From assembly GCF_040822065.1 (NCBI RefSeq), contig NZ_CP162005.1:1488001-1552000 (forward strand): a DNA stretch of 64,000 nt, given 5' to 3'. The position numbers were made by a program, and so were the translations under genes. The DNA comes from Pedobacter sp. WC2423 (GTDB lineage: Bacteria > Bacteroidota > Bacteroidia > Sphingobacteriales > Sphingobacteriaceae). Below, piece by piece: positions 46,390 to 54,059 of this stretch. Below the pieces are notes generated by a model. That model had not been told where the DNA came from. It did no database searches and was given only the letters and a program-made list of their open reading frames with translations. How positions within the stretch are numbered: position 1 is the first letter of the stretch; each line of letters opens with the position of its first letter.

Positions 46390-47304
46390 ATGATGAGTAA
46401 AATTATTCATTTACAAACGATCTCGGAGATATTTTTACTATTCGGACTTGGTAGCGATATCCACCATCCTCTAGTTGGCGTGGTAGACTTTAGCAAAGTG
46501 GATCAGCAAATAGACTGTAAAATAAAAATGTCCGCAGATTACTATTCAATCATGTTTAAAAACTACCCTGATAATAAAATCAAGTATGGTCGCAAGATCA
46601 TTGATTTTCAGGATGGTAGTTTAATCTGCATGGCACCCAATCAGGTCATCGAAATTGACAATGATGAGCAAGCGTCAAAAAACATAATGGGTTGGGGATT
46701 ATTCTTTCATCCTGATCTAATTCGGGCAACTTCCTTAAATGACAAAATGAAGGACTACAGCTTTTTTTCTTATGAAACTTCCGAAGCACTTCATTTGTCC
46801 GAAAAGGAAAAGCATGTGTTATATGACTGCATATCCAAAATTAACACTGAACTTGAAGAAAATATAGACGTACATAGCCAAAACATTATCGTTTCCACGA
46901 TTGAATTGCTGCTCAATTATTGCAGCCGTTTTTACGGACGGCAATTTATAACAAGGAAGAGTTCCAATAATTCAGTTCTCGTTCAGTTTGAGAAAATTCT
47001 CACCGAGTATTACAACCTGGACAATAAACAAGAAAAGAGCTTGCCTACTGTAAAATACCTATCCGAAAAGGTGCATTTATCACCTGGATATTTAAGCGAT
47101 TTACTCAAAAAAGAAACCGGTAAAAATACTCAGGACCATATTCATTTTTATTTAATTGAGGAAGCTAAAAGCAAGCTGATAAGTACAAATAAATCTGTTA
47201 GTGAGATCGCATATGAATTAGGCTTTGATTATCCTCAATACTTTAATAAACTATTCAAGCAAAAAACAGGGAAAACTCCCATCGAATTCAGGAATATGAA
47301 TTGA
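46390..47304 (+). CDS. AraC-family transcriptional regulator
   Basis: This 304-residue regulator has an N-terminal cupin-like sensing region (about 1-165) and a C-terminal AraC double helix-turn-helix (about 205-304), with VKYLSEKVHLSPGYLSDLLK and VSEIAYELGFDYPQYFNKLF followed by KTGKTPIEFR. It probably controls the SDR gene upstream. Two adjacent ATG codons (46390 and 46393) could serve as start. Confidence 0.9.
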   Translation: MMSKIIHLQTISEIFLLFGLGSDIHHPLVGVVDFSKVDQQIDCKIKMSADYYSIMFKNYPDNKIKYGRKIIDFQDGSLICMAPNQVIEIDNDEQASKNIMGWGLFFHPDLIRATSLNDKMKDYSFFSYETSEALHLSEKEKHVLYDCISKINTELEENIDVHSQNIIVSTIELLLNYCSRFYGRQFITRKSSNNSVLVQFEKILTEYYNLDNKQEKSLPTVKYLSEKVHLSPGYLSDLLKKETGKNTQDHIHFYLIEEAKSKLISTNKSVSEIAYELGFDYPQYFNKLFKQKTGKTPIEFRNMN

Positions 47305-47900
47305 TGCTAGCAATGAAAAAAAATAATAAAAATCAAGAGAACTTTTTGCAGATTAAGATATCTTCAAACTTATTATGGATATTCTGGACGATGCTGGTTC
47401 TTCCCCACTTTTGGTGGTAGGTTAGATTCATATTATCAGAAATCAATAATAATTATCAAAATGTCTTTAATTAGAACTCTTCCAGAAGAAGTTAATATAA
47501 TTTAAATTACGGTGATTAGAGATTCATACCTGAGTCCTCAAAAAACTTTAATTACCTTCTTTCTACGCCTACGCTCATTAAAAAGTTTTGATAGGACATT
47601 TCGGGAAAGCATACAAAAAAATGCCCAGCACTATTCCTACAACAATATTTTGTTGGTATCCTTTTGGCGGCATCCAGAACCGCGTTTTATTAAAAAATTG
47701 TAGGCTTTCGTAATCGGAACTAATATAATATTCTGAGATTTTAAAGTACTTAGCGGGAGTTGTTTAGCTAGACGCTTATATCCTTATAAGGAATAATTTG
47801 TCGATTCACATATAAACAACCATGTCTTTTAAGGTTGTAAAAACTTTCAGTTGCTTCGTTTAAATTAACAATATGAAATACATTATACTTTATAGAAACT
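47305..47900. other. Intergenic region without supported gene
   Basis: The 596-bp stretch lies between the plus-strand AraC gene and the end of the minus-strand PIN-like gene. A 63-codon frame at 47512 has no family resemblance and an atypical start, so I do not call it. Confidence 0.5.
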
Positions 47901-48935
47901 TTAATTTATTCCGTTTTCAAATTCAAGCTCAGCAATCATTTTGTCAACTTTTACCTTATCATAAATGTATTGCTGATTACGCCTATCAAGAAAAATCTCA
48001 AACAGTTTTTCATTATTTCTATCTATAAAGGATTCATCGAGGTGTGGGTATGAAAAATCCGATGTCATAATGAAAGACGATACAAAATCATCCCCACCGT
48101 CCTTTATAACTTCCAGACTCAAGTTTTCAAATATTTTAAAAAGATTATTATCACTTGTCAAAAAAAACGAATAAATATTTCGTTGCAAAATTTCTGATAA
48201 ACGGAAACTATTAGCGGTAAACTTAGTATGAAACATGTCCCATGCAGTACCGATAAGCTTCTTTTTAACATTCGCCCCTTTACTATCCATACCTATCATT
48301 TTTCTAAACTCAGTATTACCGCCAAATATGTGCATTGCCAATTTGTATTCCGAACCACGAAAAATATTTAAACTATTTATCATCCAATCTGTCAATAGAC
48401 TTAAATTGTCTTCCGCCATGTTTTTTGTAAGTCCATTAAGCGCAAGACTTCTAACTTTCAATAGCGTACAATAACTATTATTCACTACTTGATCAACGAC
48501 TTCTAACGGATTTCCCAAGATATCAGCTATATTGCGAAACACAAAAATATCTCGATGAAAATCATATTTAAATTTTCTGAAAACTTTTAGCGGAATTTGT
48601 TCAAAAAAATCTATACGCAACTTAAAATCCTGAAACTTTTCTTTATCAATAGCCCCATTTTTGGTACAAAGTTCCAAAAATGCAAAAAATGGACTTATTT
48701 TTATATCAGGATGCTTATCTATATACTCCTTCAAAGCAATAATTTTTGAAAAATCAACATTTTCAGCGGATCTGCGATGATCTATAACCCTGATAATATG
48801 TAAACACACACAACTATCTAAATAAATAACGGGTTCTATTCCTTTCTGGAAACAATCCTTAATAAATTCATTATCCGGTAAATCGCTCTGCCCTTTTTCT
48901 GTAAAACAATTATACTTTGAATTTTTAAATATCAT
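47901..48935 (-). CDS. PIN-like domain protein
   Basis: The 344-residue protein has acidic residues spaced like a PIN nuclease: D40 in VIYLDSCVCLHII, E88 in FFAFLELC, D233 in GTAWDMFHTKF and D262 in FFLTSDNNLFKIF, each at the end of a predicted core strand. The long helical insert between residues 95 and 225 is unlike small VapC toxins. It stands alone with no antitoxin gene beside it, so it may be a stand-alone abortive-infection RNase. Its low GC content matches the island. The assignment is motif-based only. Confidence 0.5.
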   Translation of the reverse strand: MIFKNSKYNCFTEKGQSDLPDNEFIKDCFQKGIEPVIYLDSCVCLHIIRVIDHRRSAENVDFSKIIALKEYIDKHPDIKISPFFAFLELCTKNGAIDKEKFQDFKLRIDFFEQIPLKVFRKFKYDFHRDIFVFRNIADILGNPLEVVDQVVNNSYCTLLKVRSLALNGLTKNMAEDNLSLLTDWMINSLNIFRGSEYKLAMHIFGGNTEFRKMIGMDSKGANVKKKLIGTAWDMFHTKFTANSFRLSEILQRNIYSFFLTSDNNLFKIFENLSLEVIKDGGDDFVSSFIMTSDFSYPHLDESFIDRNNEKLFEIFLDRRNQQYIYDKVKVDKMIAELEFENGIN

Positions 48936-49013
48936 GCCCCATAGCTTATTAATCAGTTATTTTATTAATCTATTGATAAAACTATATTCATCATTATTTT
49001 CTTTACATTTTAT

Positions 49014-50024
49014 TGACCTCCCAAATTTTCAGACACGCTAAACTCGAAAGTCAAGGCTTTAGTTGGCTTTTTTCCCACATCTACTGAGGCGTTAAACCTC
49101 CCAGGGAACTATGTGGTCTAAAGGTATTATATTTGGTTCTCCATGCTTCAATTTTTGCTATGGCATCTTCTATTGATAAGAACCAGTGGGTATTAAGGCA
49201 CTCATCTCGGAAGCTTCCATTAAAAGATTCAATATATGCATTATCAGCGGATTTTCCGGAACGGGAAAAATCCAGGATGACCTGATTATCATATGCCCAT
49301 TTATCCAGTGCCTTAGAAATGAATTCACTTCCATTATAAACTCTAATTTTTTCTGGAACAGCCTTGAATTCCTGCTTTAATCTCTCCGGCACTTTCACTA
49401 CCTGCTCGCCTTTGATGCCTTCCTCTGGGTAAATATCAAGGCAAAATCTTGTATAATTATCAACTATAGTTAAGGATCTAAATTTCCACCCGTCAAAGAG
49501 CTGATCGGACACGAAATCCATGCTCAAGCATTCATGTAAATGCGAGGGTGGCACCCGTTCTAAACGATGTGCGCCAGCTCGATTTCTTCTTGGCCTTTAC
49601 TACGCAGGTTCAATCCCTCCAGCTTATATAGCATGTAAACTCTCAATGTAAAGATTTTTTCACTGCCATATCTAACCCGAGTTTATGCAATTTCCTTCAT
49701 ACGCATTCTGATTACCTGATCATCACGTCCGATCTTTTTATAATACCACATCGAGCGGCAAAACTTAGTGACCTCACAAGCCCTGTGCACAGAAACTTTG
49801 TAGCTGACCACTAAAGCTTCGGCCAACCCCTTCAATTGGGCTGGCCTTAAAGCTTTTTTTTAAGTACATCCTGTAGCATATGTTTGTCCAGGATTAAATC
49901 TGCTACCAGTTGTTTCAGTTTGGCATTTTCATCCTCAAGCTGCCTCAGACGCCTCAGTTCAGTAACTCCTAAACCATCAAATTTTTTCGACTTTTCAGCA
50001 GTCTGGTTTTTCGAGGGGAGGTCA
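49014..50024 (-). mobile_element. Degenerate IS3-family element
   Basis: The 9-bp inverted ends TGACCTCCC (49014-49022) and GGGAGGTCA (50016-50024) bound a decayed IS3-type transposase region. The remnant is about 1.0 kb, shorter than a full element, and lacks the first part of orfA. Confidence 0.65.
49081..50010 (-). pseudogene. IS3-family transposase remnant
   Basis: Read from 50010 downwards: the orfA coiled coil (FDGLGVTELRRLRQLEDENA), orfB start (VSYKVSVHRACEVTKFCRSM), then a nonsense codon after RMRMKEIA, a deletion, a further frame change, and finally an intact 157-codon integrase core (49081-49554) with SMDFVSDQLFDGWKF, NGSEFISKALDKW and SFNGSFRDECLN. The orfA helix-turn-helix is missing. 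It is inactive. Confidence 0.8.
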
Positions 50025-50092
50025 GTTCTTCAATTTCCAACTGAGCTTGGACAAGATCCGTTTTACCAAATCTCGGATTATTAAATACCACA

Positions 50093-50162
50093 ACCTACCA
50101 ATTCAAATTATACTTTACCTATATTTAATTGTTACTTACCATCTGGAAATTAATTATATTTG
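50093..50162 (+). promoter_or_regulatory. Conserved promoter/operator block, second Xre gene
   Basis: ACCTACCAA at 50093-50101 and TATATTTG at 50155-50162 repeat the arrangement at 44547-44617. The first motif lies 75 bp before the ATG in both copies, and the -7 box ends 5 bp before it. Confidence 0.55.
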
Positions 50163-50167
50163 TCTCT

Positions 50168-50566
50168 ATGGAAACATCTACAAAATCTAGCAAAATGCAC
50201 ATTGGAAGAAAGATTAGTCGTATTCGTGAAATCAGAGGTATAAAACAGGACTACCTTGCTACAGAACTTGGTGTAAGCCAACAGACGATTTCTAAAGTTG
50301 AGCAAAGCGAAGAAGTAGAAGATGCAACATTGGAAAAAATCGCCAAGGTCTTAGGAGTATCATCAGAAGGAATTAAAAATTTCAATGAAGAGTCTTTGAT
50401 CAATAACATTAACACTTCTTATGACAATAGTACATTCAATGTTAATAATCATTGTACTTTCAACCCACTTGATAAATTAATGGAAGTAGTTGAGGAAAAT
50501 AAAGCATTATATGAACGATTGCTGCAAAGTGAACGTGAAAAAATTGAGCTCATTAAAAACAAATAA
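50168..50566 (+). CDS. Xre-family regulator, paralog 2
   Basis: This 132-residue paralog of 44622-45029 shares METSTKSSKMHIGRKISRIR, the helix-turn-helix GVSQQTISKVEQ, an Asn-rich linker and the tail NPLDKLMEVVEENKALYERL. The frame extends upstream to 50129, but the conserved promoter and paralog alignment place the start at 50168. It is convergent with the lipoprotein/lipase/TssD set, 252 bp from the lipoprotein stop. It may regulate that set. Confidence 0.85.
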   Translation: METSTKSSKMHIGRKISRIREIRGIKQDYLATELGVSQQTISKVEQSEEVEDATLEKIAKVLGVSSEGIKNFNEESLINNINTSYDNSTFNVNNHCTFNPLDKLMEVVEENKALYERLLQSEREKIELIKNK

Positions 50567-50818
50567 GTTCAAATCTTAAAGTACACCAAAACAAATGTAT
50601 AATTCAAATGAGATTTCAATATTCAAAAGAATAAACAATATTTTTTTTTAAAAACAACAGCTGTTTTGTCTGTCATCATTAGCTTATTTATTATTTCATA
50701 ACCGTTACGCAAACTTACTAAAGGCTGGGAGACATCTAAGGAAATTAATGACCAAGAATTGGCAAATTTGGATTTTAAGGCAAAAGTATATTAAGAACAG
50801 CGTACTCAAACCTTATCG

Positions 50819-51265
50819 TTATAAATCCTTTATTGGTATTTCAAATTCTTTTGAGCAGTCAGTACTGGACATCTTTTCATTAAAATTTTTTTCCGTCGAA
50901 TAACTGACACTAACCCGATTGTAATTTTTTTTATGACTCAGTATAGGGATAATCTTTTTAGCTATAATCCTGGATAGGGAGTCTAAGTAAAGACTATCTT
51001 TTTCACAAAGATTTTTTTCTGTGGATTTGATGGCGGTGAAATCTAAACTTATACCAAAACTACCGTCAATTCTATTATCATAAACAGCTCCTTCATCATG
51101 TCCAACACTGACATTACAATTATATTCATTAGCTATATTATTTCTTATTTCAATTTCCTGACTAGTTGGGCAGATTGAACATTTTCTTTGTAAAAGTTCT
51201 TCACAACTAGAAAAAAATGAAATAAATCCAGTAACTCCTAATAAAACTAATAGTTTTTGTTTCAT
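50819..51265 (-). CDS. Lipoprotein, candidate lipase immunity protein
   Basis: The 148-residue protein has a lipobox FSSC (Cys at residue 21) followed by a further Cys pair (RKCSIC). The body is small and mixed alpha/beta. Its ATG overlaps the lipase stop codon by one base (TAATG), so translation is coupled. Lipases delivered by type VI systems are usually paired with periplasmic or lipoprotein immunity proteins, so that role is likely. No family is recognised. Confidence 0.6.
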   Translation of the reverse strand: MKQKLLVLLGVTGFISFFSSCEELLQRKCSICPTSQEIEIRNNIANEYNCNVSVGHDEGAVYDNRIDGSFGISLDFTAIKSTEKNLCEKDSLYLDSLSRIIAKKIIPILSHKKNYNRVSVSYSTEKNFNEKMSSTDCSKEFEIPIKDL

Positions 51266-52134
51266 TATATTGGTATTTTAAAATATAGTTTAATCCCATT
51301 AAATAAGGAGAAACGGCTTTGATATGGGGTTCTACCAATCTGTTTCCAATAGATCCTGCCATTTTCCGTATAATGGCCGATTGTTAAGACTCTTAAATCT
51401 TCTAAATACTCAAAAACAAGCTCATTTTTACTAAATCCGTGTACATTACCCCACTCTAATTTTTTAGGATCAAATACAATCCCCCATCTATCAACTCCAC
51501 TTCTAATTTGATAATTCTCAGTAACCCAATCAGATTCTTTTTTATAGTATGAACCCTGATATTGCAATCCTAATTGATAAGTCATTGGTTCTGGTGGCGT
51601 ATCAAAATCGTCTGCTTCATCTGTAGATAGATGTATCACTGTATCAACTTTCCAGCCTTCTTTGATTAAAAATTTAGCTAATCCCGCACCATATCCACCA
51701 CCTTCACTATGTGTGATGATGTAAAATGAATGTCGATTTTTATTCATTCCAGAAGTTAAAGCATCATAATCTGATTGATGGGCTTTATTCAGTTTTTCTA
51801 TAGCTCTAATATTAGACCCGGCGTATATACCTTGCTTGTTGGCATTATCAATATAACGTTTAAAATAAGTCCCATCAAAAACCCGGAAGTCTCCCATTCC
51901 CTTATTAAACCTATTAGCACCAGTACTATCCACACCCATAAATGATGAAGCGTCAAGATATTTGTGAGTACCTGATTCTTCATGAATTCCTAAAAAATGC
52001 TCAGCGGCTTTTTCAAAAGCACCTTCTTTACTACCCCAATATTTTTTACCCGGCACAGATGAACCCATCAGACTGCCAACAAGGCCACTAGCCCAATAGC
52101 CATTTACAAAGATGATTTTTCCCTTGTTTATCAT
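51265..52134 (-). CDS. Alpha/beta-hydrolase lipase, candidate T6SS effector
   Basis: The 289-residue protein has an alpha/beta-hydrolase look: an initial strand IIFVNGYW, the nucleophile elbow ITHSEGGGYGAGL with S143, an acid region THIHLS-like (VIHLSTDEADDFD), and a likely catalytic His in GNVHGFSKNE or in GHYTENG near the end. There is no signal peptide. It lies 12 bp after a TssD gene and directly before a lipoprotein gene, which is the usual order of a Bacteroidota type VI effector set. The likely targets are membrane phospholipids of rival cells. Confidence 0.72.
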   Translation of the reverse strand: MINKGKIIFVNGYWASGLVGSLMGSSVPGKKYWGSKEGAFEKAAEHFLGIHEESGTHKYLDASSFMGVDSTGANRFNKGMGDFRVFDGTYFKRYIDNANKQGIYAGSNIRAIEKLNKAHQSDYDALTSGMNKNRHSFYIITHSEGGGYGAGLAKFLIKEGWKVDTVIHLSTDEADDFDTPPEPMTYQLGLQYQGSYYKKESDWVTENYQIRSGVDRWGIVFDPKKLEWGNVHGFSKNELVFEYLEDLRVLTIGHYTENGRIYWKQIGRTPYQSRFSLFNGIKLYFKIPI

Positions 52135-52146
52135 ATCAAAGATTGT

Positions 52147-52548
52147 TTACGCTGGCCAATCATTGTTGTGATCAGTACCATTGATAGATAGACTTTTTGA
52201 TGCTATAATTATGGTTGTAATCATACTTGAAGAACCTAAGGCACTAAAATGAGTATGATATTCAACACAGTAAGCATCAATAAAAGCAACTCTTTGAAAT
52301 GCAGTCTCTTCATCTATTTTGTAAAAGGTGATCATACCAGAGCGAACTTTATAACTATCCACCATCCACTTTAATAAAAAATTATCAGGCGGGGTACTGA
52401 TCTGTACCATGATATTACCACCTCTAGCAGGCGTAGATGGCCTACTTTTATCATCCAGCAACTGATGAAAAGAGTAATTGCATTGCATAACACTGTATTT
52501 AGACACAGGGTTATCTTTAAAACTTAGATGGGTGTTAAATGAAGACAT
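52147..52548 (-). CDS. tssD: Type VI secretion tube protein TssD (Hcp)
   Basis: The 133-residue protein matches the Bacteroidota TssD pattern: MQCNYSFHQLLDDKSRPSTP near residue 21, then an ARGGNIMVQI strand, LLKWMVDSYKVRSGMITFYK, and AFIDAYCVEYHTHFSALGSS with a final ISAxxLSI-like strand. TssD stacks into the secreted tube of the Bacteroidota type VI system and can carry effectors. The structural genes (TssB, TssC and others) are not in the window, so this is an orphan tube gene serving the lipase next to it. Its start has no Shine-Dalgarno sequence, as usual in the phylum. Confidence 0.85.
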   Translation of the reverse strand: MSSFNTHLSFKDNPVSKYSVMQCNYSFHQLLDDKSRPSTPARGGNIMVQISTPPDNFLLKWMVDSYKVRSGMITFYKIDEETAFQRVAFIDAYCVEYHTHFSALGSSSMITTIIIASKSLSINGTDHNNDWPA

Positions 52549-52865
52549 ATAGATTTATTTATGTTTTTCTTAATAGATAAGTGAATATAATTAATTTATT
52601 TATCTAATTTGTCAATTTCAAATTTAAGTAACCCAAATAATTAACAAGTTTTTTTTGTTAGACAATTGACTTTGTTTTTAGCAAAAGGTTCGTTATTCGT
52701 AGAGTAAAATTTCAAAACCATCCACATACTATTTAACTTTGATTTTTGAATTTGGTGTGATCTCAGCGGTATCACCAGATTTAGAATTAAAACTAACAAA
52801 ACAACTATTTTACATTCATTTTTTTGGTCAAAAAAAAGAAATAACGAAATACTTATTGCATATGC
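52549..52865. other. Intergenic region, no gene seen
   Basis: This 317-bp AT-rich gap precedes tssD on its strand and should contain its promoter. No consensus box or frame is convincing. Confidence 0.45.
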
Positions 52866-53339
52866 TCAATTCTTTTTAGGCATTAATATTATTTCATACA
52901 AGTCATTCAGATCTAAATCCACTCCATTCAATGGCATATAAACTTCTACTTCATATTTAGGGATGCGATATTTATAGCCCATCTGACTAGTACCTGTATC
53001 AAATTTTTTTGATCTACCTTCTTTTTTAAGCTCCCTTACTATTCTATCGAAGCTTGGCCTATTAGCTGTTTGATATGAAAGGTACGCAAATGTTGTAATC
53101 CAATGTTTAGGTGCTTTTGTAGTAAGCATTACATTTGATATGTATACCCCGTTTGATCTCTTGTGATAACCCATTGATAGTATTTTCTTTTCGTTTATAT
53201 CTTTCTTATCAATGTTCTCTGATAATTGTTTTAGATCTCTAAGATGTATTGGTGTTTCAATTTGTGAATAAAGTTGTGAAACCGTCGCTAAAAGCATAAT
53301 ACTTATAACAAGAATTTCTTTTTTCATGCTTCTCTTCAT
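52866..53339 (-). CDS. Small secreted protein of unknown function
   Basis: The 157-residue protein has a signal peptide (MKKEILVISIMLLATVSQLY if started at M5, cleavage near YSQ) and a beta-rich body (YKYRIPKYEVEVYMPLNGVD). No catalytic motif is seen. It lies upstream of tssD on the same strand, 317 bp away. It may be an orphan immunity protein for a periplasm-acting effector, judged by context only. Confidence 0.5.
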   Translation of the reverse strand: MKRSMKKEILVISIMLLATVSQLYSQIETPIHLRDLKQLSENIDKKDINEKKILSMGYHKRSNGVYISNVMLTTKAPKHWITTFAYLSYQTANRPSFDRIVRELKKEGRSKKFDTGTSQMGYKYRIPKYEVEVYMPLNGVDLDLNDLYEIILMPKKN

Positions 53340-53485
53340 AATTATAAATTTAAGTTCAAAATGTAGCTTACATTTGCTGCAAGACGGATAATAGTAGAGG
53401 ATCGATTTGTTAAGTAGCTTAAATCTGTGTGGCTAGTTACTTCTCGAATAGCAATTAAACCCATTTCGATAATTAATCTTTGGGC

Positions 53486-53605
53486 TTATGTATATTGGGT
53501 TTTTAAATCAGGATGTTTAGGTTTATTTGCAGGTGTACCCCCTTTTCTTTTATCATCTTTACCATTATCTTTTTTTGGTTTTGGACTAGGTTTAATCTCT
53601 CCCAT
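53486..53605 (-). CDS. Small Lys/Pro-rich peptide (39 aa)
   Basis: An ATG at 53605 opens a 39-codon frame MGEIKPSPKPKKDNGKDDKR that continues with KGGTPANKPKHPDLKTQYT. The strongly biased, hydrophilic composition is unlike random AT-rich DNA. It precedes the secreted protein gene by 147 bp on the same strand. Such peptides occur beside effector genes in Bacteroidota, but its role is unknown. Confidence 0.4.
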   Translation of the reverse strand: MGEIKPSPKPKKDNGKDDKRKGGTPANKPKHPDLKTQYT

Positions 53606-54045
53606 AATTATTTTTTTTAATTAAATTGATTTGAAGTTTTAGAATTACGAATATAACAGCATATAAATCATCCTTTTCACGGTTTTCCGTAAAGCGAGTA
53701 AAAGAAATATTTTGACACGACTATTTATAATACGCCGCTTATAAAATTAACTTTGTTTTTCAAGTACGGTAGAACTTACGTCGATTCTCATCTAAAATGA
53801 GCGACTAGATGAGTAATACTTTTAGATATCTTTATGAAGGTGCGCTAGAACCAACAAATCCCGAGCAGATTCAATATTTTAAAGACAAAATTATAATTTA
53901 ACACTATATTACTATCAACTCAAGTACAACTTATTTTTTGCATTTCCAATCTAAAATTTTGTAATAACTATACAGGTAATTCATTCAAAATTTTCTTTTG
54001 CACTCTCCAATTTGGCAGAAAGTTGAATTTTGAACTAGGTGCAAT
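53606..54045. other. Right-end island DNA without clear gene
   Basis: The stretch leads to the attachment-like repeat. A 30-codon frame at 53809-53901 (starting MSNTFRYLYEGALEP) might be a gene fragment; nothing else is supported. Confidence 0.45.
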
Positions 54046-54059
54046 TCCCAGCGGGATCA
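54046..54059 (+). repeat. attR-like copy of the tRNA-Lys 3' end
   Basis: TCCCAGCGGGATCA is identical to the last 14 bases of tRNA-Lys at 20085-20098, in the same orientation, but without the rest of a tRNA. It is read as the right attachment core. Confidence 0.65.

Larger units (their letters stand above)
20085..54059. mobile_element. Genomic island integrated at tRNA-Lys
   Basis: The 14-bp 3' end of the tRNA (TCCCAGCGGGATCA) recurs in direct orientation 33.96 kb away, and a tyrosine recombinase gene is the first non-IS gene inside the tRNA end. That is the classical layout of a tRNA-integrated element. The content also fits: IS copies, broken genes, conflict-type genes and secretion-effector sets. 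The recombinase is frameshifted and I see no conjugation, replication or phage structural genes, so the island looks immobilised. The right boundary rests on the short repeat alone, and similar material continues to about 58.5 kb, so the true right edge could be further out. Confidence 0.7.

Noticed and set aside
47512..47703. 63-codon frame in the gap after the AraC gene
   Set aside because: Weak start, no recognisable motif, no conserved neighbours; left as intergenic.
52866..53339. Secreted protein as a second TssD-linked effector
   Set aside because: It has a Sec signal peptide and no enzymatic motif, unlike type VI cargo; immunity or unrelated function is more likely.
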